From contig NZ_LDWR01000028.1 in assembly GCF_001039005.1 (NCBI RefSeq), positions 62,001 through 126,000 of the forward strand: DNA of 64,000 nt, read 5' to 3'. Both the position numbers and the translations under genes were made by a program. How positions within the stretch are numbered: the first letter of the stretch is position 1; each line of letters starts with the position of its first letter. The notes under the pieces were generated by a model. That model searched no databases and had not been told where the DNA came from. It was given only the letters and a program-made list of their open reading frames with translations. This DNA is from Burkholderia cepacia. Its GTDB lineage: Bacteria; Pseudomonadota; Gammaproteobacteria; Burkholderiales; Burkholderiaceae. This document shows positions 17,873 to 25,830 of the stretch, piece by piece.

Positions 17873-18499
17873 TTAGCCGATGCTCGACCACTTCAGCAGC
17901 TTCGTGACGTCCGCCTTGATCTTGCTGGGATTCGGATCTTTCGGGAAACGCATCATCAGGTTGCCGTTCGGATCGACCATGTAGATGTGGTCGCTGTCCT
18001 TCGTGCCGGTGTCGGCCGGCAGCCACGCGGCAACCGCCGCCGGATCGGCGACGAGCCGGCGCGTGTCGGGATACGCATCCAGCACCTTCTGCGGCGTCGC
18101 GCCCGCATCGCCGCGCAGCCACACCATCGTGATCCGGTGCCGTTCGCCCGCCTGCGTGACGCGGATCTGGCGCATGAAATAGAGCTTCTGCGCGCACGCT
18201 TCGTCGCACGCGCTGCGGTCGGTCATCACGAACAGCCATACGCCACGCAGCGACGACAGCGGCACGGTCTTGCCGGTTTCGTCGGTGACCTGCAGATCCG
18301 CCGGAATCGGCCGCTGCGGCTCGATCAGCGTGCCGTAGTTCGTCGAGCCGCCCTTCGGCTTGATCACGTAATAGGTGAAGTACGACGCGAGCATCGGCGC
18401 GGCGCATACGAGCCCGAGCAGCACGAGCATCCAGCGGCCGCGCTTGCGGGCCGCCGGCGAAACCGGCTCGGCGGCCGGACCCTGACGGGAAGATTGCAT
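17873..18499 (-). CDS. Membrane-anchored Sco-like protein of the cytochrome oxidase cluster
   Basis: 208 residues from the ATG at 18499. One membrane anchor at residues 23-45 leads a periplasmic thioredoxin-like domain. Despite low overall similarity to SCO1 it keeps the CDEAC copper motif (Cys98, Cys102) and a histidine in a DSDHIYMVDPNG segment that sits where SCO proteins have their third ligand. Databases usually list such neighbours of ctaA as hypothetical or oxidase-associated. The gene lies between SURF1 and ctaA, so a second copper or thiol-redox role in oxidase assembly is a reasonable inference. Confidence 0.7.
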   Translation of the reverse strand: MQSSRQGPAAEPVSPAARKRGRWMLVLLGLVCAAPMLASYFTYYVIKPKGGSTNYGTLIEPQRPIPADLQVTDETGKTVPLSSLRGVWLFVMTDRSACDEACAQKLYFMRQIRVTQAGERHRITMVWLRGDAGATPQKVLDAYPDTRRLVADPAAVAAWLPADTGTKDSDHIYMVDPNGNLMMRFPKDPNPSKIKADVTKLLKWSSIG

Positions 18500-18559
18500 G
18501 GACAAATCAGACCTCTCGAAACGAACCCGCGGCACTTGCGCCGCGTCCTGGCATGGCAC

Positions 18560-19273
18560 TCACGCGCCGGCCGACTTCTTCGCCGCACGCCGCGCGGCGT
18601 ACAGCCCGAAGCCGAGCGCGGCCGCCCCCATCGCCCACCACTGAAACATGTAACCGTAATTGCGCTCGACGCCGGTCGTTGCCGCCGGCCAGTCGCGCAC
18701 CAGCTTGTCGCCGTCGTCGCTCGTCTGCTGGATCACGAACGGCTGCAGCGGCAGCCCCGTTTCCTGCGCATACGCGCCGACGTCCAGGTTCTGCCGGATC
18801 TTCTGGTGCGCCGCCGACCCGCCTTCGCCGAGTTCGAACGCGCGCGACGCGTCGGCGCGCGCGATGCCCACGATCTCGACGTCGCCCGCGGGCGTCGCGA
18901 ACGGCTCGATCGCCGTGCGATCGGCGATGCTGCGCGGCAGCCAGCCGCGGTTGACGAGCACGACGCCGCCGCCCGTGAGTTTAAACGGCATCACGACGTA
19001 AAAACCCGGCTGGTCGTTATACGGCCGATTGTCGAGGAACACGGCTTGCTCGGGCACGAAACGGCCCTTCGCACGCACGCGATGAAACTCGATCGACGCC
19101 AGCGGAATCGGCTGCGCGCCGATGTCGACGGGCACCGCATGCTCGAAGCGCTCGACGCTCGCCTGCAGCGCTTCCTTCTGGTGCGCACGGTCGCGCTGCC
19201 AGAAGCCGAGACGGATCGTGACCGCGACGACGACGAGGATCAGCAGCGCAGGCAGCCAGCGAATCTTCATCAT
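18560..19273 (-). CDS. SURF1 family cytochrome oxidase biogenesis protein
   Basis: 237 residues. Two membrane helices flank a periplasmic domain, as in SURF1: the first near residues 6-22 and the last in YMFQWWAMGAAALGFGLYAA. Family motifs LGFWQRDRAHQK, VFLDNRPYNDQPGF and VLVNRGWLPR are clear. SURF1 proteins help insert heme A into oxidase subunit I. The frame stays open upstream toward the twin-membrane gene, but the MM pair at 19273/19270 follows a GGGCGGGC stretch and fits the family start. First gene of the second assembly block. Confidence 0.92.
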   Translation of the reverse strand: MMKIRWLPALLILVVVAVTIRLGFWQRDRAHQKEALQASVERFEHAVPVDIGAQPIPLASIEFHRVRAKGRFVPEQAVFLDNRPYNDQPGFYVVMPFKLTGGGVVLVNRGWLPRSIADRTAIEPFATPAGDVEIVGIARADASRAFELGEGGSAAHQKIRQNLDVGAYAQETGLPLQPFVIQQTSDDGDKLVRDWPAATTGVERNYGYMFQWWAMGAAALGFGLYAARRAAKKSAGA

Positions 19274-19354
19274 GCCGCCCGCCCGGCACATGCGCGAAAG
19301 CGAAGTGCGATAATTATCCCCTTCCTTTCGAATTGCCGTCGTCCGGTTCGTGTC

Positions 19355-19564
19355 ATGCACATACTCGTTCCCATCGCCTTCGTCCTCATCATTGCCAGCA
19401 TGGGCTCGGCGCTCTACTTCATGATGCACGACCGCGGCCACACGAAACGCATGGTCTGGTCACTCGCCACCCGCGTCGGGCTGTCGGTCTCGCTGTTCCT
19501 GCTCATCCTGCTCGCGAACTGGATGGGCTGGATCCATCCGACGGGCTTGCCGATCGGGCGTTGA
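19355..19564 (+). CDS. Twin-transmembrane protein (DUF2909 family)
   Basis: 69 residues made almost wholly of two hydrophobic helices joined by a basic loop (MHDRGHTKRMVWSLATR). It matches the DUF2909 family, which is regularly found inside beta- and gamma-proteobacterial cytochrome oxidase loci and has no assigned function. It is the only plus-strand gene in the oxidase region and sits between ctaE and SURF1, in opposite orientation, so it may be an antisense-oriented unit with its own promoter in the 81 bases shared with SURF1. Confidence 0.8.
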   Translation: MHILVPIAFVLIIASMGSALYFMMHDRGHTKRMVWSLATRVGLSVSLFLLILLANWMGWIHPTGLPIGR

Positions 19565-19709
19565 TGCATTTGCCGCCACGGCCGCTGCCACCCGCTGTGA
19601 CATTTCGCCGCACGGCCGCGGCACCAAGCAAAAGCGCCGCCTGACTGAGTCGCGGCGGCGCCAGGGTGGTGTCGGCAGGCAGCCAGCCGCTGCCCGCTCG
19701 ACACCAATG

Positions 19710-19743
19710 AAAACGGCCCGCGCATTGCTGCGCGGACCGTTTT
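19710..19743. terminator. Bidirectional intrinsic terminator between ctaE and the DUF2909 gene
   Basis: A 15-bp stem with a single mismatch (AAAACGGCCCGCGCA / TGCGCGGACCGTTTT) closes a TTGC loop, with A and T runs built into the arms. It ends both the ctaC-ctaE transcript (-) and the small plus-strand gene. Confidence 0.88.
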
Positions 19744-19748
19744 TCCAT

Positions 19749-20606
19749 TTACAGCCAGTAGACGACGACGTACAGGCCGAGCCAGACGACGTCGACGAAG
19801 TGCCAGTACCACGCGGCGCCTTCGAATGCGAAGTGATGTTCGGGCGTGAAGTGGCCGCGGATCATCCGCACCAGCACCACCGCGAGCATCGTGCCGCCGA
19901 GGAACACGTGGAAGCCGTGGAAGCCGGTCAGCAGGAAGAACGTCGAACCGTACACGCCCGAATTCAGCGTCAGGTTCAGTTCGTTGTACGCGTGGTAGTA
20001 CTCGAAGCCCTGCAGGAACAGGAAGCAGATACCGAACGCGAGCGTCGCGGCCATCCAGGCGATCGCCTTCTTGCGGTGATCGTCACGCAGTGCGTGGTGC
20101 GAGATCGTCAGCGTCACGCCGGACGACAGCAGGAATGCCGTGTTCAGCGTCGGGACCGGCCACGGGCCCATCGTCTTGAAGTGACCGGCGAGGGCTGCGG
20201 GGCCTTCGTTCGGCCACACGGCGGAGAAATCCGGCCAGATCAGCTTGTAGTCGAGGCTGCCGAGCTGGTGCAGCGCGATTTCACGCGCGTAGAACAGCGC
20301 GCCGAAGAACGCGCCGAAGAACATGACTTCCGAGAAGATGAACCAGCTCATGCTCCAGCGGTACGACTTGTCGACGTTCTTGCCGTAATGACCGCCTTCC
20401 GATTCGGCGATCGCGTCGCCGAACCAGTGATACAGCGTGAAGAGCAACCACAGCAGGCCGAGCAACGCCGTAAACGGCGCCCAGTCGTGACCGTTGATCC
20501 ACAGCGCCGCCGATCCGAGCATGACCAGCAGGCCGGTGGCCGCACTGATCGGATGGTGCGACGGATGCGGCACGAAATAGTACGGGGTCTGGTTTTGACC
20601 GCTCAT
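19749..20606 (-). CDS. ctaE: Cytochrome c oxidase subunit III
   Basis: 285 residues, seven membrane segments, with the family patterns FFGAFFGALFYAREI, GWPMAATLAF-type helix (here KAIAWMAATLAFG) and FLLTGFHGFHVFLGG near the end, and the C-terminal WHFVDVVWLGLYVVVYW. Subunit III stabilises the catalytic core of aa3-type oxidase in the inner membrane. GGAGA lies before the ATG. It is the last gene of the DUF2244-ctaC operon, 138 bases after the DUF2970 gene. Confidence 0.96.
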   Translation of the reverse strand: MSGQNQTPYYFVPHPSHHPISAATGLLVMLGSAALWINGHDWAPFTALLGLLWLLFTLYHWFGDAIAESEGGHYGKNVDKSYRWSMSWFIFSEVMFFGAFFGALFYAREIALHQLGSLDYKLIWPDFSAVWPNEGPAALAGHFKTMGPWPVPTLNTAFLLSSGVTLTISHHALRDDHRKKAIAWMAATLAFGICFLFLQGFEYYHAYNELNLTLNSGVYGSTFFLLTGFHGFHVFLGGTMLAVVLVRMIRGHFTPEHHFAFEGAAWYWHFVDVVWLGLYVVVYWL

Positions 20607-20744
20607 GCTTGATTCTCCACTTCAGTCCAATTTGTGTACCGGAAACCGCTCCGGCTTTATTTCTTGCGCGGCGTGACCGCCACCGCGCTTATCCGCACGC
20701 GTCGCCGTGGCGCCGCGCACTGCATTCTTTCGTTGCCGCGGGCT

Positions 20745-20942
20745 TCAGCCCACGACCGCACGCACGATCAGGATCAGCACGCCGATGAACACGCCGGCCG
20801 CGATCAACGCGACGATCAGCACGTGCAGCGGATTCAGCTGCGTCGCGTCGGCCTCCAGGTCGCGCCGCTTGCGCACCCCGAAGAACGACCACAGCACGGC
20901 CTTCACTGCCTGGCCGAACCCACCGCGCTTGACCTCCGTCAT
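20745..20942 (-). CDS. DUF2970 small membrane protein
   Basis: About 65 residues from the ATG at 20942. A basic N-terminal half (GVRKRRDLEADATQLNPLH) is followed by one hydrophobic helix (VLIVALIAAGVFIGVLILIV). It fits the DUF2970 family, which sits between ctaG and ctaE in many beta-proteobacterial oxidase operons; its role is unknown. An alternative ATG at 20966 would overlap the end of ctaG by 8 bases and would make translation coupled. Confidence 0.8.
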   Translation of the reverse strand: MTEVKRGGFGQAVKAVLWSFFGVRKRRDLEADATQLNPLHVLIVALIAAGVFIGVLILIVRAVVG

Positions 20943-20958
20943 CGCCCCGCCTCCGTCG

Positions 20959-21567
20959 TCATGCACCCGGCGTCGCCGCGCCCTGCGATGCCGTGCTGCG
21001 CGTCGCCGGCGCCGGTGCGGCCGGCGTATTCAGTTCGAAGAACGTGTACGACAGCGTGATCGTCTTCACGTCCTTCGGCAGTTTCGGATCGATCACGAAC
21101 ACCACCGGCATCTTGCGCGACTCGTTCGCGGCCAGCGTCTGCTGCGTGAAGCAAAAGCACTCGATCTTCTTGAAGAACTCCGTCGCCTGCTTCGGCGCGT
21201 AGCTCGGAATCGCCTGTGCAACGACCGGCCTGCCCTGCCCGTTCGTCACGTCGTACACGATCGTCGTCAGTTCGCCCGGATGCACGTCGAGACTGTTGTG
21301 CTCCGGCTTGAAACCGAGCGGCCCGCGCGCGTTCGCATCGAACTCGACCGACACCGTGCGACTGGTGTCGACCTGCGAGTTCTTCACCTCGCGCTCGCTG
21401 ACGTCGCGCTGCACCAGGTTGTTGATGCCGGTGATCTGGCAGATCGCCCGATACATCGGGATCAGCGCGAAGCCGAACCCGAACATCAGCCCGGCCACGA
21501 CGAAGAGCTTCACCAGCATCGAACGATTGAACGCGCGATCGACGGCGCCCTCTTCCGGCTTCGACAT
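20959..21567 (-). CDS. ctaG: CtaG/Cox11 copper chaperone for the CuB site
   Basis: 202 residues. One membrane helix (about residues 19-38) anchors a periplasmic immunoglobulin-like domain with the copper-binding pair CFCF in KKIECFCFTQQTL and the QRDVSEREV segment. Cox11/CtaG inserts CuB into subunit I. The C-terminal tail is rich in alanine, proline and threonine. GAGGAAG precedes the ATG. It lies between the small assembly protein and DUF2970 genes. Confidence 0.95.
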   Translation of the reverse strand: MSKPEEGAVDRAFNRSMLVKLFVVAGLMFGFGFALIPMYRAICQITGINNLVQRDVSEREVKNSQVDTSRTVSVEFDANARGPLGFKPEHNSLDVHPGELTTIVYDVTNGQGRPVVAQAIPSYAPKQATEFFKKIECFCFTQQTLAANESRKMPVVFVIDPKLPKDVKTITLSYTFFELNTPAAPAPATRSTASQGAATPGA

Positions 21568-21602
21568 ACGACAACTTCCTCGCTACTGCGTCAGTTACTG
21601 CA

Positions 21603-21743
21603 TCAGTGAGTGGACAGCCACCACTGCTTGATCACGACACCCATAAAAAAAACGGCGGCGATGACGAGCAGGACGAGGCCGAGCCGCTTGTTGCCCGCGC
21701 GGATCTGCTCGGGCGTTCGTCTTTCTTGTGGATTCCGGGTCAT
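21603..21743 (-). CDS. Cytochrome oxidase small assembly protein
   Basis: 46 residues, starting MTRNPQERRTPEQIRAGNKR and continuing into one hydrophobic helix (LGLVLLVIAAVFFMGVVI) and the end KQWWLSTH. The RTPEQIRAGNKRL segment is the hallmark of the small assembly protein annotated between ctaD and ctaG in Burkholderia and relatives. The gene is short enough to be missed by length cut-offs. Its ribosome-binding site is weak, and it may depend on coupling within the ctaC-ctaE operon. Confidence 0.8.
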   Translation of the reverse strand: MTRNPQERRTPEQIRAGNKRLGLVLLVIAAVFFMGVVIKQWWLSTH

Positions 21744-21772
21744 CTGAAACTTCGGTTCGGCGCCCGCCGCGC

Positions 21773-21791
21773 CTGCCTGCACGGCAGGCAG
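21773..21791. other. Hairpin between ctaD and the small assembly gene
   Basis: The perfect 8-bp inverted repeat CTGCCTGC-ACG-GCAGGCAG lies in the 69-bp spacer downstream of ctaD. There is no T-run, so it more likely acts in transcript processing or stability than as a full terminator. Confidence 0.45.
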
Positions 21792-21812
21792 CGGCGGAAC
21801 GCACTGTGAAAC

Positions 21813-23420
21813 TTACTCGACGTGCGGCGGTTGCTCGAACGTGTGGAAGGGAGCCGGGCTCGGCACCGTCCACTCGAGGCCCGTCGCGCCATCCCACGGC
21901 TTGTCCGACGCCTTTTCCAGCTCGCCGCCGCCACGGTAGGCCGGCAGCGCGACCGCGAACAGGAAGTACACCTGCGCAAGGCCGAAGCCGAATGCACCGA
22001 TCGTCGCAACCTGGTTGAAGTCCGTGAACTGCGCCGGGTAGTCCGCATAACGACGCGGCATGCCTGCGAGGCCGACGAAGTGCATCGGGAAGAACGTCAG
22101 GTTGAAGAAGATCATCGACGCCCAGAAGTGGATCTTGCCGCGCGTCTCGTTGTACATCCAGCCGGTCCACTTCGGTGCCCAGTAATACCAGCCCGAGAAC
22201 AGCGCGAACAACGAGCCCGCCACCAGCACGTAGTGGAAGTGCGCCACCACGAAGTAGGTCCCGTGATACTGGATGTCGAGCGGCGCCATCGCGAGCATCA
22301 GGCCCGTCAGGCCGCCGAACGTGAACACGAACAGGAAGCCGATCGCGAACAGCATCGGGGTTTCGAAGGTCATCGAGCCGCGCCACATCGTCGCGAGCCA
22401 GTTGAACACCTTCACGCCCGTCGGCACGGCGATCAGCATCGTCGCGTACATGAAGAACAGCTGGCCGGTGACCGGCATGCCCGTCGCGAACATGTGGTGC
22501 GCCCAGACCATGAACGACAGGATCGCGATCGAAGCCGTCGCGTACACCATCGAGCTATAGCCGAACAGCGTCTTGCGTGCGAACGCCGGGATCACCTGCG
22601 ACACGATCCCGAACGCCGGCAGAATCATGATGTACACCTCGGGGTGGCCGAAGAACCAGAAGATGTGCTGATACATCACCGGGTCGCCGCCGCCTGCCGC
22701 GTTGAAGAACGACGTGCCGAAGTGACGGTCGAACAGCACCATCGTGATCGCGCCTGCCAGAACCGGCATCACCGCGATCAGCAGGTACGCCGTGATCAGC
22801 CACGTCCACGCGAACATCGGCATCTTCATCAGCGTCATGCCCGGCGCGCGCATGTTCAGGATCGTCACGACGATGTTGATCCCGCCCATGATCGACGATG
22901 CACCCATCAAGTGGACCGCGAAGATCGCGAAGTCCATGCCCGGGCCCATCTGCGTCGACAGCGGTGCGTACAGCGTCCAGCCGGCGGCCGTCGCGCCGCC
23001 CGGCGCGAAGAACGAGCCGACCAGCAGCACGGCAGCAACCGGCAGCAGCCAGAAGCTGAAGTTGTTCATCCGCGCGAACGCCATGTCGGATGCGCCGATC
23101 TGCAGCGGAATCATCCAGTTCGCGAAGCCGACGAACGCCGGCATGATCGCGCCGAACACCATGATCAGACCGTGCATCGTCGTGAGTTCGTTGAAGAACT
23201 CCGGACGCATGATCTGCAGGCCCGGCTCGAACAGCTCGGCACGGATGCCGAGCGCCATCACGCCGCCCGACAGGAACATGATGAACGAGAACAGCAGGTA
23301 CAGCGTACCGATGTCCTTGTGGTTGGTGGCGAACAACCAGCGCCGCCAGCCATGCGGTGTTTCGTGCGCGTGGTCGTCGTGCGCGTGGTCCGCGGCTACG
23401 TCGTGCCCGATGCTAGACAT
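21813..23420 (-). CDS. ctaD: Cytochrome c oxidase subunit I
   Basis: 535 residues, twelve membrane segments. The binuclear-centre motif FGHPEVYI (near residue 260), with the CuB histidine and the tyrosine of the proton channel, is present, as are the CuB pair in VWAHHMF and the heme-ligand histidines in TTMHGLIM and VAHFHYVL. The N-terminus is histidine/aspartate-rich (HAHDDHAHE), which could hold metal but is not part of the core. It catalyses oxygen reduction coupled to proton pumping. AGGAG lies 6 bases before the ATG; it follows ctaC by 43 bases. Confidence 0.97.
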   Translation of the reverse strand: MSSIGHDVAADHAHDDHAHETPHGWRRWLFATNHKDIGTLYLLFSFIMFLSGGVMALGIRAELFEPGLQIMRPEFFNELTTMHGLIMVFGAIMPAFVGFANWMIPLQIGASDMAFARMNNFSFWLLPVAAVLLVGSFFAPGGATAAGWTLYAPLSTQMGPGMDFAIFAVHLMGASSIMGGINIVVTILNMRAPGMTLMKMPMFAWTWLITAYLLIAVMPVLAGAITMVLFDRHFGTSFFNAAGGGDPVMYQHIFWFFGHPEVYIMILPAFGIVSQVIPAFARKTLFGYSSMVYATASIAILSFMVWAHHMFATGMPVTGQLFFMYATMLIAVPTGVKVFNWLATMWRGSMTFETPMLFAIGFLFVFTFGGLTGLMLAMAPLDIQYHGTYFVVAHFHYVLVAGSLFALFSGWYYWAPKWTGWMYNETRGKIHFWASMIFFNLTFFPMHFVGLAGMPRRYADYPAQFTDFNQVATIGAFGFGLAQVYFLFAVALPAYRGGGELEKASDKPWDGATGLEWTVPSPAPFHTFEQPPHVE

Positions 23421-23463
23421 GAGAATCTCCTAATGCGAATACGTCGACTAACTGAGCGACACG

Positions 23464-25029
23464 TCAAGCCGCCGGACCGATCTCGACCCGCCGGGCTTCC
23501 TTAGCGTCAGCCCCGCCCGTGATCGTTTCCGGCTTTTTCATGATGATGTGGTCTTCCGCCACGCCGGCCGCCTTCAGCGCGTCGCGCACGGCTTGTGCGC
23601 GGTGCTTGGCCAGTTCGGCGTTCGCGTCGGCCGAGCCCGTCGTGTCGGTGAAACCCGACAGCGCGAGCTTCGCGTCCGGATGTGCCTTCGCATAGTCGGC
23701 CGCGGCGGCGATCGCCGCCTTCGCGTCGGCCGGCAGCACGCTCTTGCCCGTTTCGAAGTAGATCGTCGACAGTGCGGCCGATGCCGATGCTGCCGCCGGC
23801 TGCTCGGCTGCGGCCGACGCGGCTTGCGCCGGCGCCGCTTCAGCCGGTGGCGCTGCGCCCGCCGTGTCTTCCGGCATCTTGCCGTTGCGCGCGTCAGCCA
23901 CTTGCTTCGGCTGCAGCAGGTCGTTCTTGTGGTTGCCCCACGAATTGCGCTCGTACGTGATGACCGACGCGATGTCGAGGTCCGACAGCGATGCCCACGA
24001 CGGCATTGCACCCTTGCCGTGCAGCACGCGCTCGACGTGTCCGGCGATCGGGCCGTTCACGATCGGGCTGCCGTCCATCGCCGGGAACGCGCCGAGGCCC
24101 TTGCCGCTCACCTGGTGGCAGGCCGCGCAGTTCGCCTTGTAGACTTCCTCGCCGTGCGCGACGAGTTCGGCCATCGTGTAAACCTTGTTCGGATCGACCG
24201 CCGCGCTGGCCATCTTGGCCTTCTGCGCGGTCACCCACTTCGCGTAGTCGTCTTCCGACAGGACTTCGACGACGACCGGCATGAACGCGTGTTCCTTGCC
24301 GCACAGCTCGGTACAGAAACCACGGAAGGTACCGACCTTGTCGGCCTTGAACCACGTGTCGCGCACGAAGCCGGGAATCGCATCCTGCTTCACGCCGAAC
24401 GCGGGCACGTACCACGAGTGGACGACGTCGTTCGCGGTCGTGATGATGCGGATCTTCTTGTTGACCGGCACGACGAGCGGGTTGTCGACTTCCTGCAGAT
24501 AGGTGTCGGTGATCGGCTTCTTGCCCATCACTTCGTCACGCGGGGTGCTCAGCGTCGACAGGAAGCCGATGCCCTCGCCCGGGCCCTTCACGTAGTCGTA
24601 GCCCCACTTCCACTGGTAGCCGGTGACCTTGATCGTGAGATCGGCGTTCGTCGTGTCTTTCATCGCGACGACGGCCTTCGTCGCCGGCAGCGCCATCAGC
24701 ACGACGATGACGAACGGCACGATCGTCCAGATGATCTCGACGGTCGTGCTTTCATGGAAATTGGCGGCCTTGTGGCCCTTGGATTTGCGGTGCGCGAAGA
24801 TCGAATAGAACATCACGCCGAACACGCCGACGAAGATCACCGTACACAGGATCAGCATCATCGTGTGGAGATCGTAGAGCTCCTCGGCGATTTTCGTGAC
24901 CGGCGGCTGAAAGTTGATCTCGTTGACGCGGGGGCCGCCCGGGCTATCACCGACCGCCAGGGCGGCACCGGCAAAGAGCAAACCGCTGCATGCCAGCACG
25001 CCCGTGAGGGCTCGCTTGATTGTTTTCAT
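23464..25029 (-). CDS. ctaC: Cytochrome c oxidase subunit II fused to cytochrome c and an OmpA-like domain
   Basis: 521 residues from the ATG at 25029, chosen because AAGGAT sits 5 bases upstream; an ATG 24 bases earlier has no such site. Domain order: signal peptide (1-25), two membrane helices (about 55-78 and 98-117), CuA domain with His204, Cys239, Cys243, His247 and Met250, class I cytochrome c with CAACH at 301-305 and a likely Met342 axial ligand, an alanine/proline linker (390-420), and an OmpA-type peptidoglycan-binding domain (421-518, GFTDTTGSADANAEL and HRAQAVRDAL). The last domain is unusual for a subunit II and may tether the oxidase to the cell wall. Confidence 0.95.
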   Translation of the reverse strand: MKTIKRALTGVLACSGLLFAGAALAVGDSPGGPRVNEINFQPPVTKIAEELYDLHTMMLILCTVIFVGVFGVMFYSIFAHRKSKGHKAANFHESTTVEIIWTIVPFVIVVLMALPATKAVVAMKDTTNADLTIKVTGYQWKWGYDYVKGPGEGIGFLSTLSTPRDEVMGKKPITDTYLQEVDNPLVVPVNKKIRIITTANDVVHSWYVPAFGVKQDAIPGFVRDTWFKADKVGTFRGFCTELCGKEHAFMPVVVEVLSEDDYAKWVTAQKAKMASAAVDPNKVYTMAELVAHGEEVYKANCAACHQVSGKGLGAFPAMDGSPIVNGPIAGHVERVLHGKGAMPSWASLSDLDIASVITYERNSWGNHKNDLLQPKQVADARNGKMPEDTAGAAPPAEAAPAQAASAAAEQPAAASASAALSTIYFETGKSVLPADAKAAIAAAADYAKAHPDAKLALSGFTDTTGSADANAELAKHRAQAVRDALKAAGVAEDHIIMKKPETITGGADAKEARRVEIGPAA

Positions 25030-25110
25030 AGCATCCTTACCCAAAATTTCCATTCAAACCCTCCCCCGTCGCAAGCCGCCGGCCTGTTCCCGGCCGGTGC
25101 CCGCGCCTCG

Positions 25111-25596
25111 TCAGCCGCAGCGCCTGAGCGACACGCGCAGTTCGTCGGCAAACTGCGCACGCTTGTACTGCGCGAGATGCTGCCCGATTACGACGGTCTG
25201 CCCGCGCGATACCAGTCGAATCGGATCGCGTGGCGTCGCCCCCGGCTCGACCCGCACCCAGCGCGGGTTGAATTCGATCTGCGTGAGCCGCTCCGCATCC
25301 ATCCGCTCGATCACGAGCCGGTGCGGAAACAGCCTGATGCGTTCGTAATCGACCGCATGGCGAGCATAGATCGCAAATGCGACACCCACCACCAGCAACT
25401 CGATTCCGGTGAAGGGCATGACGAGCCAGGCCCCCCTCCACATCAGCAACGTCGCAATCACCAGCGAGAAGCCCGCAAGCGACGCGTAAAACAGCACGAA
25501 CTGGCGTGGCGACACCGAACAGTTGCGTTTGATCAGCCAGTCTTCGAGGACCGGTTCGCCGTTCGTCGTCTCCGCCGAAACACTCGCTGCTTCCAT
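25111..25596 (-). CDS. DUF2244 membrane protein upstream of ctaC
   Basis: 161 residues from the ATG at 25596. Two hydrophobic helices (FVLFYASLAGFSLVIATLLM and the following GIELLVVGVAFAIYARHAVD region) are followed by a soluble part with ERIRLFPHRLVIER and FNPRWVRVE, the DUF2244 pattern. Its function is unknown, but it is commonly placed just before ctaC. The frame continues upstream, but the promoter at 25685-25713 lies inside that extension, so the shorter start is right. GTGAGG precedes the ATG. Confidence 0.85.
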   Translation of the reverse strand: MEAASVSAETTNGEPVLEDWLIKRNCSVSPRQFVLFYASLAGFSLVIATLLMWRGAWLVMPFTGIELLVVGVAFAIYARHAVDYERIRLFPHRLVIERMDAERLTQIEFNPRWVRVEPGATPRDPIRLVSRGQTVVIGQHLAQYKRAQFADELRVSLRRCG

Positions 25597-25684
25597 CGCC
25601 GCCTCACGCGAATGGCATGCGATGCATGCCTGCATCGGACTCGTCGCCCCGTATTGCGGGGACCCCGGGACGACAAGCTGACGC

Positions 25685-25713
25685 ATTATAGGCGGGTTCA
25701 ATGGCATCCACAA
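25685..25713 (-). promoter_or_regulatory. Sigma-70 promoter of the DUF2244-ctaC-ctaD-ctaG-ctaE operon
   Basis: On the minus strand the sequence reads TTGTGG, a 17-base spacer and a perfect TATAAT. Transcription should start near 25678, giving a leader of about 80 bases before the DUF2244 gene. Confidence 0.8.
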
Positions 25714-25830
25714 GCAAGCGCCTATCGCCCCGCAAGCCAAGCGCGACAAGCTTTCCGGCCGTTTTTGGCGCCAATTCGACCCCGCTTTGCGCCGCTAATT
25801 TCAGACATAACAAAACCCCTCTTTACCGCT

